Assembly (NCBI GenBank): GCA_963765625.1 | Contig: CAVXXD010000009.1 | Coordinates: forward strand, 124,001 to 188,000 | Length of the DNA stretch: 64,000 nucleotides | DNA from: CAVXXD01 sp963765625 | Lineage (GTDB): Bacteria; Actinomycetota; Geothermincolia; Geothermincolales; Geothermincolaceae | Direction of reading: 5' to 3' | Shown: positions 26,060-34,671 of the stretch, one piece after another | Numbering within the stretch: the first letter of the stretch is position 1 | Layout of the letters: each line of letters begins with the position of its first letter | Notes under the pieces: model-generated | The model's input: the letters and a program-made list of their open reading frames with translations, nothing else | Databases searched by the model: none | What the model was told of the DNA's origin: nothing | Program-made: the position numbers and the translations under genes

Positions 26060-28888
26060 TTACGACGAGGCAGCGAGGATGCCGGCGGCGGTGTCGGCCA
26101 GGAGCAGCGAGCGGCCGCGCTGCCCGGCCTCCCGCGCCACCGGCTCGGGCAGTTCCGCTTCCATGCGGGCGATGAGGCCGGCTGCCCGATCGCGGTCCTC
26201 ACGGCCACAGGCGGGGTGAGCGTAGACCAGTGACGCCAGCTCCATCGCTTCTTCCCTCTTGCCTTCCCAGGCCAGCAGGCGGGCCATCCCTCCCAGCACT
26301 TCCACCACCACCGGCAGGGCGATGGCGCGGTGGGATATTTTCAAGGCCTCGGTAAGGTACCGTCGAGCTTCCGCCAGTTTGCCCATGACGCAGGCGATAT
26401 CGCCGAGGTTGATGAGGGAGGTGGCGATGCCCATCTGCTCCCCTATCTCCCGGTCGATGGCCAGGCTTTCCTGGTAGAGACGCATGGCCTCCATGTTCTC
26501 CCCCAGGAACTCCGCCACCACCCCCAGGTTGTTGAGGGCGGCGGAAATGCCCCGCAGGTCTCCTTCGTCCTGATAAAGGTCGAGGCACTCCTCGTAATAG
26601 TCCCGCGCGGCGGAGTACTCGCCCTGGGAGTGGGACACGTTGCCCAGGTCCTTCAGGGCATCGGCCATGCCGCCGCGATCCCCCGCCACCCGGAAGATGT
26701 GCAGCGCCATACCGTAATCTTCCTCGGCCCGCCTGTACTCGCCGCGGGATTCCTTCACGTTGCCCAGCCAGAGAAGGGAGAGCGCCTCTTCTTTTTCTTC
26801 CCCCAGCTCACGGAATATGCCCAGTGCTTCTTCCAGGAGGTCCCCGGCTTGCCGGTAATCACCCCGCCGGCGGAAGAACCTCCCCCGCCGGGCCAGTACC
26901 CGGCCCAGCAGCATACGACAATGCTCCTCCGCGCCTTCTTCCTGAAAGACCTCTCCTTCTTTCCGGCGCAGCTCTTCCGTCGCCCGCTCCAGGACCGTGG
27001 CTCCCTCCTCCAGCCAGCCCCGGATGTCGTAGAAGACGCAGAGGCTCCCGAGCGACTTGCCCATCTCCACATAAAGACACTTCTGCACGGCGTGGTCCCA
27101 GGCCGCCCGGATGTTTTCTATCTCCTCCCCTATCTCCTGCAGCGTCTCCTTCTGGAGCATCCCCTCCAGCCTGGATTCGCGCTCTTCCAGGAACGCCGCG
27201 AAGAAAGCACAGTGCGCGTCGTGTGCCTGCTCCCGGGCCGCGGCATCTTCCTCCAACTTTTCCTCGGCGTATTTCCGGAGAAGGCCATGCGCCTCGTACC
27301 TGCCGTTGGGGTTGCGCCTGACCAGTGACTTGTCCACCAGCGCGGCCAGTCTGATGAGGGTGGCGCCCGCCACAGCTTTCGCCGCCTCCCGGCGAAAGCC
27401 CCCCTGGAAGACGCTCAAGGCGCTGAAACAGGCTGCCTCGTCCGGCTCCAGCACCTCCCAGGAATGTTCGAAGACGATCCGCAGGCCGCGGTGGCGTTCC
27501 GGCACGTCGGCCCGGTTGGTGGCCAGGAAATCGAGATCCTTCTCCATCTCGCGGGCGATGTCGGACAGGGGCAGGGCTCTTGCCCAGGAAGAAGCGAGTT
27601 CGATGGCCAGGGGCGATCCTTCCACCCGGCGGCAGATCCTCACCATCCACCGGCGGTCTTCCGGGACCAGGGTGAAAGCGGGATCGACCCTCCGTGCCCC
27701 CTGCAGGAACAGGCGCACCGCGTCGTATTCCTCGAGGCTTGCCTTCTCGCCCTCCTCCTCCGGCGGGCATGCCATGCCTTCCACTTCCATCACCCATTCT
27801 TCCCCCAGGTTGAGGCGCACCTGCGAGGTGGCCAGCACCTTGACTAAGGGAGCCGCGGCCAATATCCCCGAGAGTATGCCGGTTGCGGGCAGGATCGCCT
27901 CGAAGCTGTCCATCAGCAGTAGAGCCTCCTTGTCCTGGAGAAACCCCGTGATCTGACCGAGATGGTCCTCGGGGCCGGCAAAGGAAAAGCCCAGGGAGTC
28001 GGCCAGCAAATTGGGGAGCAGGTAGGGGGAGGGCATGGTATCGAGTGACACTGTGAAGACCCCGAAAGAAAGGCGGGGCATGAGCCGGGCCGCTACCTCC
28101 AGGGCCAGGCGGGTCTTGCCTATCCCGCCGGGTCCGGTCAGGGTGAGGAGCCGGCAGGCCGGGTCCAGCAGCCGGCTTTCGATCTCCGAGAGCTCCCTGT
28201 TCCTCCCGACGAAGGGGCTGGAAGGAACGGGCAAGTTGTGCAGCCGGGTACCATCCGGTGATTGGGAGAGCCGGGCTGTCGCGGAGTGGTCCGGCTCGTA
28301 CACCACGGTGCGGTCCCGCCCCAGAAGTTCGGCCAGCCGCCCGGACGAACGGGCCAGCTGGAGGAGGGAGTCGAGCCGGGTGGCATGCAGGGGATAGACG
28401 GCCACTCCCAGGCTGGCGGTCACCGGCAGGCCGAAGAACCCGTAGGAGCGGGCAGTGACATTATTTCTTATCCGCTCGGCCAACCGGAAGGCACCTCCGG
28501 GGTCCAGGTCCGGGCTGAGCACCAGGAACTCCGCTTCCTCTTCGGGGTCGTGGAAACACGCGTCCTGCTCGTGGGCGGCGGCGCGGATGAAATTGGCCAA
28601 CGCCGCGAGGATCCCGGCTCCCGTCTCCCTCCCCAGGCTCTCGATCACCAGTGGTAAGAAGTCGACGGCTATGTAGATGACCGCCAGGGTCTCGTGTTCG
28701 GCGATGAGACGCTCGAACTCCGGCTCGTATCCGGAAGCGTGGCAGAAGCCGGTCTCAGGCTCCTGCCTTCCAACCCATGTCTCGAGGTAGCCCGACAGCC
28801 TGTTTCGCAGGGCGCCGGCATCCAGGGCGCCAAGTTCTTCCTCAAACTCCTGCCGCAGGTCGGGTACAATGCCGCTTCCATCCGTCAT
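26060..28888 (-). CDS. Degenerate GGDEF / NB-ARC ATPase / TPR signalling protein
   Basis: A 942-residue cytoplasmic protein with three parts. Residues about 65-200 resemble a GGDEF domain: VTASLGVAVYPLHATRLDSL matches its second half, but the catalytic GGDEF position reads EEEAEF, so it should not make cyclic di-GMP. Residues about 225-560 are an NB-ARC/STAND ATPase with Walker A GPGGIGKT (252-259) and Walker B ALLLMDSFE. The C-terminal third is a row of TPR repeats (GEYSAARDYYEECLDLYQDE type). No HTH was found, unlike AfsR or LuxR-type relatives. It stands alone on its strand. A sensor-scaffold role is inferred; the ligand could be a nucleotide. Confidence 0.82.
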   Translation of the reverse strand: MTDGSGIVPDLRQEFEEELGALDAGALRNRLSGYLETWVGRQEPETGFCHASGYEPEFERLIAEHETLAVIYIAVDFLPLVIESLGRETGAGILAALANFIRAAAHEQDACFHDPEEEAEFLVLSPDLDPGGAFRLAERIRNNVTARSYGFFGLPVTASLGVAVYPLHATRLDSLLQLARSSGRLAELLGRDRTVVYEPDHSATARLSQSPDGTRLHNLPVPSSPFVGRNRELSEIESRLLDPACRLLTLTGPGGIGKTRLALEVAARLMPRLSFGVFTVSLDTMPSPYLLPNLLADSLGFSFAGPEDHLGQITGFLQDKEALLLMDSFEAILPATGILSGILAAAPLVKVLATSQVRLNLGEEWVMEVEGMACPPEEEGEKASLEEYDAVRLFLQGARRVDPAFTLVPEDRRWMVRICRRVEGSPLAIELASSWARALPLSDIAREMEKDLDFLATNRADVPERHRGLRIVFEHSWEVLEPDEAACFSALSVFQGGFRREAAKAVAGATLIRLAALVDKSLVRRNPNGRYEAHGLLRKYAEEKLEEDAAAREQAHDAHCAFFAAFLEERESRLEGMLQKETLQEIGEEIENIRAAWDHAVQKCLYVEMGKSLGSLCVFYDIRGWLEEGATVLERATEELRRKEGEVFQEEGAEEHCRMLLGRVLARRGRFFRRRGDYRQAGDLLEEALGIFRELGEEKEEALSLLWLGNVKESRGEYRRAEEDYGMALHIFRVAGDRGGMADALKDLGNVSHSQGEYSAARDYYEECLDLYQDEGDLRGISAALNNLGVVAEFLGENMEAMRLYQESLAIDREIGEQMGIATSLINLGDIACVMGKLAEARRYLTEALKISHRAIALPVVVEVLGGMARLLAWEGKREEAMELASLVYAHPACGREDRDRAAGLIARMEAELPEPVAREAGQRGRSLLLADTAAGILAASS

Positions 28889-28956
28889 GCGCGAGACCGC
28901 CCTCTCCTCACCCGCCGGTTAACCATCTTAATAAAATCGGCATCTCGCCGCCTGGG

Positions 28957-28986
28957 CTGAAACGTAAAACGCCACTTGCGTTTCAG
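28957..28986. repeat. Palindromic element CTGAAACG...CGTTTCAG
   Basis: Eight-base arms CTGAAACG (28957-28964) and CGTTTCAG (28979-28986), upstream of the NB-ARC/TPR gene. The ends CTGAAA/TTTCAG are shared with the palindrome at 52114-52138, suggesting a family of short dispersed palindromes. Confidence 0.45.
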
Positions 28987-28992
28987 GATGTG

Positions 28993-29056
28993 GAGGATGT
29001 GGAGGTTTGGGACAGGCACCTTGTGGAGGCTAGCCGACCTTGTGGAGGCTAGCCGA
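28993..29056. repeat. Short GTGGAGG-rich repeat with a 19-bp tandem duplication
   Basis: GTGGAGG recurs several times, with a central GACAGGCACC (29011-29020) like that at 22110-22118. The unit CCTTGTGGAGGCTAGCCGA is repeated at 29019-29037 and 29038-29056. The second copy contains the stop codon of the 29049-29762 gene. It looks like a REP-type element. Confidence 0.5.
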
Positions 29057-29762
29057 GCTGCAGGTCGGAGTAACCGCGCGCGTATTCCTTGAGGACCCTG
29101 GTGATGTCCTGCTTGAGGGAGTTGTTCTTGGTGAGGAAGAAGAAGATGATCTCGTTGTCGGATATGTGCAGGGGCTCATCCCCGGTCAGCGCCTTCAACT
29201 CCATGCAGCGGCGGTAGAGGTAGGTGGGGCGGTTCTCCCTCGGGAGGTACTGGAAGATCATCAGCAGCGAGCTATAGCGCATCCGCTTGTACAGCTGTTT
29301 GACCTCGGAGTACATCAGGTGCTTCTCGTCCGCGTCCTTGACCTCCAAGCCGATGTCCGGGTCCAGCAGGATGAGCGAGGAGTAGAGCAGCCCCTCGTCG
29401 ACGCCGGCGAAGTAGTCGGCGCGGTCGCGCTGGTTGAACGGCTCGAGGCCGTCGCCATAGATGACCGTTTCGATGCCCTTCTTTTTAAAGAAGGGGGTGA
29501 TCTCGTGAATGTCCCGGCGTCCTTCCTCCACGCAGCCATGCAGGTATTCCAGGAGGTCGCGGTTGCGCGTGCCGGCGCGGGCCTTGAGGTAATCGGTGCG
29601 CCCCCCGTCGGCGCGGCCGTCGGGCATGGTGAGCATGGGAATGAAGAGGAAACGGTTGAGCCGCCTGGTCCCCAGCATCATCTGCTGGACCAGGTCGTAC
29701 TTGAAGAGATCCCTGACATCCCCGAAATACTGGTTTTTCATATCGATGAAAAAATATATCAT
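29049..29762 (-). CDS. Uncharacterised 237-residue protein
   Basis: Not assigned to a named family. The protein starts near an acidic-aromatic segment (MKNQYFGDVRDLFKYDLVQQ), has KARAGTRNRDLLEYLH, a hydrophobic strand ending in aspartates (LLYSSLILLDPDIGLEVKD) and a C-terminal ISDNEIIFFFL strand. The mix of strands and helices suggests an alpha/beta fold with acidic loops, perhaps metal-binding. ATG 29741 (MKNQYFGD) is an alternative start; neither has a good ribosome site. It is divergent from the trp operon, and its stop lies inside a short repeat. It could be a nuclease- or methyltransferase-like protein, but no catalytic motif is firm. Confidence 0.65.
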   Translation of the reverse strand: MIYFFIDMKNQYFGDVRDLFKYDLVQQMMLGTRRLNRFLFIPMLTMPDGRADGGRTDYLKARAGTRNRDLLEYLHGCVEEGRRDIHEITPFFKKKGIETVIYGDGLEPFNQRDRADYFAGVDEGLLYSSLILLDPDIGLEVKDADEKHLMYSEVKQLYKRMRYSSLLMIFQYLPRENRPTYLYRRCMELKALTGDEPLHISDNEIIFFFLTKNNSLKQDITRVLKEYARGYSDLQLG

Positions 29763-29776
29763 ACAATCGGGGTCGG

Positions 29777-29805
29777 TTGACAGGTGAGGAATGGTCGACT
29801 AGTAT
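29777..29805 (+). promoter_or_regulatory. trp operon promoter
   Basis: Perfect TTGACA (29777-29782) and TAGTAT (29800-29805) separated by 17 bases. The predicted start is at about 29811-29813, right at the leader-peptide ATG, so the leader mRNA would be leaderless. Confidence 0.75.
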
Positions 29806-29812
29806 TCAATAC

Positions 29813-29872
29813 ATGATAAATCATAGAAAGGTACTCAGCGAAAAGAAAAACTACTGGTGGTGGACCTCTTAG
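29813..29872 (+). CDS. trpL: trp leader peptide, 19 residues with Trp-Trp-Trp
   Basis: The frame ATG...TAG encodes MINHRKVLSEKKNYWWWTS, with three consecutive TGG codons at 29855-29863. Tandem Trp codons in a short frame ahead of trpE, followed by alternative hairpins and a terminator, are the hallmark of ribosome-mediated transcription attenuation: ribosomes stall at TGG when charged tRNA-Trp is scarce. There is no ribosome site, and the -10 element ends seven bases before the ATG, so it should be read from a leaderless transcript. Confidence 0.9.
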   Translation: MINHRKVLSEKKNYWWWTS

Positions 29873-29976
29873 GGGGTTCGCACCTGGCTGTTTGATTTTC
29901 AGAGCCGCGTAACCCTCAAAGGTGGCGCGGCTTCTTCATTTACCGGACCGCGTCAGTGGAAGGCGCGGTCTTTTTT
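29872..29976 (+). promoter_or_regulatory. trp attenuator (alternative hairpins and terminator)
   Basis: Candidate helices by eye: GGGGGTT (29872-29878) with AACCCTC (29911-29917); AGCCGCG (29903-29909) with CGCGGCT (29926-29932); the antiterminator CGCGG (29926-29930) with CCGCG (29948-29952); and the terminator GACCGCG (29946-29952) with CGCGGTC (29964-29970), followed by six T (29971-29976). The terminator and antiterminator share 29948-29952, so they exclude each other. The first arm lies within reach of a ribosome stalled on the Trp codons. The exact switching order needs RNA folding. Confidence 0.8.
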
Positions 29977-30017
29977 ATTCGAGAAAATACCTGATCCGGG
30001 AAAGGAAGACGTAAGAG

Positions 30018-31598
30018 ATGGAAGAGAAAACGATTACGAAGCCCTGTGGCGCCAACGAGACCTTGTACGGGATGCCGCTGAAGGGCCTCTACTATCCCAA
30101 CCGCGAGGAGTTCCGCGGCCTGGCCGGCGGTTACAACCTCATTACGGTGGTGCGGGAAGTTCAAGCCGACCTGGAGACTCCCGTCTCCGCCTACCTCAAG
30201 CTGGCCAGGGGAAGATACTCCTTCCTGCTGGAGAGCGCGGACCAGGGGACCAGTTGGGGCCGCTACTCCATCCTGGGGTGCGAGCCTTCGATGGTGCTCT
30301 CCTATTCCGGCGGCAACGCCGAGTGCCTGTCGGGGGGCAACCTCAACCACCTCGCCTGCTCCAACCCCCTGGAACATATCTTCCAGACCATGCAGGCTTT
30401 CCGTCCCGCCCCGGCCCGCACCCTGCTGCCTTTCTCCGGCGGCGCGGTGGGGTACTTCGGGTACGACCTCCTCCCCTGCATGGAGAGGATCTCCTTCGAC
30501 TCGGAGCACGTGCTGGATCTGCCGGAGATGATGTTCATGCTCACCCGCAAGGCCGTCGTCTTCGACCACCTCCTCAGCCGCATCTACCTCATGATAAATG
30601 TGGCGATGCCGGCCCACACCACTCCGGCGGACACCGACAGCCTCTACGACAAAGCCCTGGAGGAACTGGAGGACATGGCCTCACGCCTGCGCCGCAGCCT
30701 TCCCCCGGCCTCCCCCGAGGTGCTTTTCCTCTCCCCCAACCAGGACCTGGATGGAGTGGAGTCCAACAAGACCCGTGAGGAGTTCTGCGGTATGGTGGAG
30801 CGGGCGGTGGAATACATCCATGCCGGCGACGCCTTCCAGATAGTGGTCTCCCAGCGCTTCCACTTCGATCTGGGATGCGACCCCTTCGACGTCTACCGCG
30901 CCCTGCGCATGGAGAACCCCTCGCCGTACATGTTCTATCTCAAGTTCGCCGACGTCCACCTGGTGGGTTCCTCCCCCGAGTCCATGGTCCGAAAGAACGG
31001 GGACAAGGCGGTCATCCGCCCCATCGCCGGGACCCGCCCCCGGGGCGAGACCCCGGAGAAGGACAGGGAACTGGAAGAAGAGCTCAAGGCCGACGAGAAA
31101 GAGCGGGCCGAGCACATCATGCTGGTGGACCTGGCCCGCAACGACCTGGGCCGGGTCTGCACGCCGGGTAGCGTTCAGGTCCGCGGCATGATGGAGGTGG
31201 AGCGTTACTCCCAGGTCATGCACCTGGTGAGCGAGGTGCACGGGGACCTGGAGGAAGGCCGCAGCAACCTCGACCTGTTGCGCGCTTCTTTTCCGGCCGG
31301 AACGGTGACCGGCGCCCCCAAGGTAAGGGCCTGCGAGATCGTCGACGAGCTGGAGGGAGAGCGGCGCGGCGTCTACGCCGGGGCAGTGGGTTACCTCGAC
31401 TACGGAGGCGACATGGACACCTGCATCGCCATCCGCACCCTGGTGGTCAAGGGCAAGGACGCCTGGCTGCAGGCGGGCGCCGGGATTGTGGCGGACTCGC
31501 AGCCGGAGCTCGAATACCAGGAGAGCGTCAACAAGGCCCGCGCGGTGCTGCGCGCCATAAGAAGGGCCGAGGCTTCGAAGGGAGTGAGCCTGCGATGA
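30018..31598 (+). CDS. trpE: Anthranilate synthase component I
   Basis: 526 residues, the normal length. With TrpG it converts chorismate and glutamine to anthranilate, the first step of tryptophan synthesis. The N-terminal Trp-binding motif LLES is present (SFLLESADQGTSWGRYSILG), so feedback inhibition is expected. The catalytic C-terminal half shows IAGTRPRGETPEKDRELEEE, DLARNDLGRVC, SFPAGTVTGAPKVRACEIVD and ending AGAGIVADSQPELEYQES. It is the first structural gene after the attenuator and overlaps trpG by four bases (ATGA). The start has GGAAAGGAAG upstream. Confidence 0.97.
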   Translation: MEEKTITKPCGANETLYGMPLKGLYYPNREEFRGLAGGYNLITVVREVQADLETPVSAYLKLARGRYSFLLESADQGTSWGRYSILGCEPSMVLSYSGGNAECLSGGNLNHLACSNPLEHIFQTMQAFRPAPARTLLPFSGGAVGYFGYDLLPCMERISFDSEHVLDLPEMMFMLTRKAVVFDHLLSRIYLMINVAMPAHTTPADTDSLYDKALEELEDMASRLRRSLPPASPEVLFLSPNQDLDGVESNKTREEFCGMVERAVEYIHAGDAFQIVVSQRFHFDLGCDPFDVYRALRMENPSPYMFYLKFADVHLVGSSPESMVRKNGDKAVIRPIAGTRPRGETPEKDRELEEELKADEKERAEHIMLVDLARNDLGRVCTPGSVQVRGMMEVERYSQVMHLVSEVHGDLEEGRSNLDLLRASFPAGTVTGAPKVRACEIVDELEGERRGVYAGAVGYLDYGGDMDTCIAIRTLVVKGKDAWLQAGAGIVADSQPELEYQESVNKARAVLRAIRRAEASKGVSLR

Positions 31599-32176
31599 AA
31601 AAAAAGGTGGTACTGGTGGACAATTACGATTCCTTTACCTATAACCTGGCCCAGGCCCTGCAAGTGCTGGGGGCGGAGGTCAGCGTATTCCGCAACGACG
31701 CGGTGACCGTGGACGAGGTGGAGGCCATGTCCTTCACCCACGTGATCATCTCCCCCGGCCCGGGCGTTCCCGCCAACTCCGGCATGGTCCTCGACCTCAT
31801 CCCCCGGCTGGCAGGCCGGGCGCCGGTGCTGGGGGTCTGCCTCGGCCACCAGGCCCTGGGGCAGGCCTTCGGGGCACGCCTGGTGCGCGCCCCCCGCCCG
31901 GTACACGGCAAGACCTCCCGCATCGAACACGACGGCCGGACCATCTTCGCCGGCCTGGAGAACCCCTTCACCGCCACCCGGTACCATTCCCTGCTGCTTG
32001 AGCGGGAGAGCGTGCCGGACTGCCTGGAGGTCACCGCCCAGACCGACGACGGCCTGGTGATGGGGATCCGCCACGCCACCCTGCCCATCGAGGGGGTACA
32101 GTTCCACCCGGAGTCGATACTGACCCCCGAAGGCGACAACCTGATGCGCAACTTCCTGGCCATGGAGGTGGCCTAG
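31595..32176 (+). CDS. trpG: Anthranilate synthase component II (glutamine amidotransferase)
   Basis: 193 residues, a single class I glutamine amidotransferase domain that supplies ammonia to TrpE. The catalytic Cys is in GVCLGHQALGQAFG and the His-Glu pair is in HPESIL near the end. The N-terminus VVLVDNYDSFTYNLAQAL is typical of TrpG/PabA. It may also serve PabB in folate synthesis if no separate pabA exists. The stop abuts the trpD start with no gap. Confidence 0.95.
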   Translation: MKKKVVLVDNYDSFTYNLAQALQVLGAEVSVFRNDAVTVDEVEAMSFTHVIISPGPGVPANSGMVLDLIPRLAGRAPVLGVCLGHQALGQAFGARLVRAPRPVHGKTSRIEHDGRTIFAGLENPFTATRYHSLLLERESVPDCLEVTAQTDDGLVMGIRHATLPIEGVQFHPESILTPEGDNLMRNFLAMEVA

Positions 32177-33208
32177 ATGGTCACCGCCGCACTGCCGAGG
32201 CTCGCCACCGGGGGGAACCTGGAGCGGGGAGAAGCGCGAGAAGTGATGCTGGCCTTGTTCCGGGGGGAAGCCACCGACGCCCAGATCGGCGCCCTGCTGA
32301 TGGGCCTGCGGGCCAAGGGGGAGTCCCCGGAAGAACTGGCCGGCTTCGCCGAAGCCATGCGCGAGTCTGCGGTCAGGCTCGAGGTGGAGGGCAGCCCGGT
32401 GGCCGACACCTGCGGCACCGGCGGCGACGGCAAGGGCACCTTCAACATCTCCACCGCGGCCGCCTTCATCGCGGCCGGGGCGGGGTTGCGCATAGCCAAG
32501 CACGGCAACCGCGCGGTGACCTCCGGCTGCGGCAGTGCCGACGTCCTGGAAGCCCTGGGCATCCGGATCGACCTCGGTCCCGAGCGGGTCAAGGAATGCA
32601 TCGAGAGCGTGGGCATGGGCTTCATGTTCGCCCCCCTCTTCCACCCGGCCATGCGCCACGTCATGCCGGCCCGCCGCGAACTGGGCATTCCCACCGTCTT
32701 CAACATGCTGGGGCCGCTGACCAACCCGGCCGGGGCACCTTTCCAGGTGCTGGGGGCCAGCACCCCCGAACGGGCGTCGCTGCTGGCACACACCCTGGCC
32801 GAACTGGGAACGGAGCGTGCCTTCGTGGTGCATGGCTCCGACGGCATGGACGAGTTGACCACTACCGGCGTCAACCACGTCTGGGATGTCCGCCGGGGCA
32901 CCTTATCCGATTACGACATCGACCCCCGGGACCTGGGCATCCCCCGCGCTGACGGCGAGGAACTGCGGGGAGGCGGCGCCGCGGAAAACGCCGTCATCAT
33001 CCGCTCGGTGCTGGAAGGCGTGGAAGGCCCACGCCTGCGGGTAAGCCTGCTCAACGCCGCCGCGGTGCTGACGGCTGCCGGGCGGGCGGAGGACCTGCGG
33101 GAAGGCCTGGCCATGGCGGAAAGCGCGGTCCGGGACGGCTCCGCCACGGAAGTACTCGACCAGATGACAGAATTTTCCAACCGGGACGGAAAGCACCATG
33201 ACGGATAA
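32177..33208 (+). CDS. trpD: Anthranilate phosphoribosyltransferase
   Basis: 343 residues. It joins anthranilate to phosphoribosyl pyrophosphate. The PRPP-binding loop reads DTCGTGGDGKGTFNIST, followed by KHGNRAVTSGCGSADVLEAL and FNMLGPLTNPA, all conserved in the family. It starts directly after the trpG stop and overlaps trpC by 11 bases. Confidence 0.96.
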   Translation: MVTAALPRLATGGNLERGEAREVMLALFRGEATDAQIGALLMGLRAKGESPEELAGFAEAMRESAVRLEVEGSPVADTCGTGGDGKGTFNISTAAAFIAAGAGLRIAKHGNRAVTSGCGSADVLEALGIRIDLGPERVKECIESVGMGFMFAPLFHPAMRHVMPARRELGIPTVFNMLGPLTNPAGAPFQVLGASTPERASLLAHTLAELGTERAFVVHGSDGMDELTTTGVNHVWDVRRGTLSDYDIDPRDLGIPRADGEELRGGGAAENAVIIRSVLEGVEGPRLRVSLLNAAAVLTAAGRAEDLREGLAMAESAVRDGSATEVLDQMTEFSNRDGKHHDG

Positions 33209-34049
33209 TGGCGGTTTCCTGGACCGGGCGGTAGAGGCGGCCCGTATCAGGGTGGAGCGATCGGAGGCGGCAGTGTCGGCGAGGTCCCTGGAGGAGCGCT
33301 GCACGGCGATGGCCCCGCCCCCTTCTTTCCCGGAAGCTTTGAGACGCCGCCCGGGCGAAGCTATCCGGATCGTCGCCGAGATCAAGCCCGCCTCCCCTTC
33401 CGCCGGCGCGCTCTCCACCGTGATGTCCGCCGGCGGAGGGGTGGAAGAACAAGCCCGCGCTTACACCCGCGGCGGGGCCGCGGCCATCTCGGTCCTGACC
33501 GACCCCGACTTCTTCTCGGGCGACCTGGCCAGCCTGGAACGGGCATCCCGGGCCACTACCCTGCCCATGCTGCGCAAGGACTTCATCATCTCTGCCTACC
33601 AGGTCCTGGAGGCGCGCTCCCACGGTGCTTCGTCTCTCCTGCTCCTGGTTGCGGCACTTAGTGGCGACGAACTGAGCATCCTGCTGGAGCGGAGCCGCGA
33701 GCTCGAGATGGAACCCCTGGTGGAAGTGCACGATGAAGAAGAAGTGGAGCGCGCCCTGGGGCTGGGGGCACGGGTGATCGCCATCAACAACCGGGACCTG
33801 CGTACCCTGGAGATGGACATGAATACCGCCTTAAGTCTCCGGGAACTCATCCCGGCCGGCCCCGTGGTGGTGGGAGCCAGCGGCTACGGCCGGCGCGAGC
33901 AGGCCGCCGCGGCGGAGTCGGCCGGCCTGGACGCCCTGCTGGTGGGAGAAGCCCTGATGCGCTCGGCCGATCCGGCCACCGCCATACGCGAGCTGCGGGG
34001 ACCGGACGTCCCTGCCGGGTCCCCGGCGGGAGGTGCGCCATGTTCGTGA
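33198..34049 (+). CDS. trpC: Indole-3-glycerol phosphate synthase
   Basis: 283 residues, a TIM barrel that closes the ring of CdRP to give indole-3-glycerol phosphate. Motifs: IVAEIKPASPSAG (catalytic Lys and Glu region), LRKDFIISAYQVLEARSHGA, INNRDLRTLEMD and GASGYGRREQAAAAESAGLD. The usual Arg of the AEIKRASPS motif is replaced by Pro, a small oddity. It overlaps trpD at its start and trpF at its end by 10 bases. Confidence 0.95.
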   Translation: MTDNGGFLDRAVEAARIRVERSEAAVSARSLEERCTAMAPPPSFPEALRRRPGEAIRIVAEIKPASPSAGALSTVMSAGGGVEEQARAYTRGGAAAISVLTDPDFFSGDLASLERASRATTLPMLRKDFIISAYQVLEARSHGASSLLLLVAALSGDELSILLERSRELEMEPLVEVHDEEEVERALGLGARVIAINNRDLRTLEMDMNTALSLRELIPAGPVVVGASGYGRREQAAAAESAGLDALLVGEALMRSADPATAIRELRGPDVPAGSPAGGAPCS

Positions 34050-34666
34050 AAGCTTGCGGCATCACCCGGCCGGAGGACGCCGCGGCGGCGGTACGCTTCG
34101 GCTTCAATGCCATAGGGCTGGTCTTCGCCGAGGGCCCCCGGCAGGTGACAATGGAGCAGGCCCGCCTGATCGCGCTCTCCGTACCGGCGAGTATGCTCAA
34201 GGTGGGGGTCTTCGTCAACGAGGATGAGCGCCAGGTCAAACGGCTGATGGTCAGCTGCGGCCTGGACCTGGTCCAGTTCCACGGCGAAGAGGAGCCTGCT
34301 TATGTCTCCCATTTCGCCGGGCGGGCCATCAAGGCTTTCTCGCCGCCGCCGGACTTCGACGACGGCATTCTCAAGGAGTACCGGGGCTGCTACGCTTTTC
34401 TCATCGACGCCTGCGACGCCACACGCCGTGGCGGCACCGGCCGGCTGGCCGACTGGCAGACGGCCGCCCGCCTGGCCCCGCGATACCCGGTTATTCTGGC
34501 CGGCGGCCTCTCGCCCGCCCTGGTGCCGGAGGCGGTCAGGGCCGTTGGGCCCTTCGGCCTGGACGCTTCCAGCGGCCTGGAGCGCGCGCCAGGCATCAAG
34601 GACCACCGGGCCATGAAGGATTTTCTCGAGGCGGCCAGGTCCGCCTCGCTCGAGATGGAGGTTTAA
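34040..34666 (+). CDS. trpF: Phosphoribosylanthranilate isomerase
   Basis: 208 residues, a small TIM barrel. MFVKACGITRPEDAAAAVRF carries the catalytic Cys, and DLVQFHGEEEP, FLIDAC and the FGLDASSGLERAPGIKDHRA phosphate-binding end with its Asp are typical. That this gene is separate, with trpC also separate, shows that the organism does not rely on a PriA-type dual isomerase as many actinobacteria do. It overlaps trpC and lies five bases before trpB. Confidence 0.95.
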   Translation: MFVKACGITRPEDAAAAVRFGFNAIGLVFAEGPRQVTMEQARLIALSVPASMLKVGVFVNEDERQVKRLMVSCGLDLVQFHGEEEPAYVSHFAGRAIKAFSPPPDFDDGILKEYRGCYAFLIDACDATRRGGTGRLADWQTAARLAPRYPVILAGGLSPALVPEAVRAVGPFGLDASSGLERAPGIKDHRAMKDFLEAARSASLEMEV

Positions 34667-34671
34667 CGGAG

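Noticed and set aside
31400..32878. A 492-codon open frame antisense to trpE/trpG/trpD
   Set aside because: Trp genes on the other strand are certain, and high GC gives long antisense open frames; the peptide has no recognisable motif.
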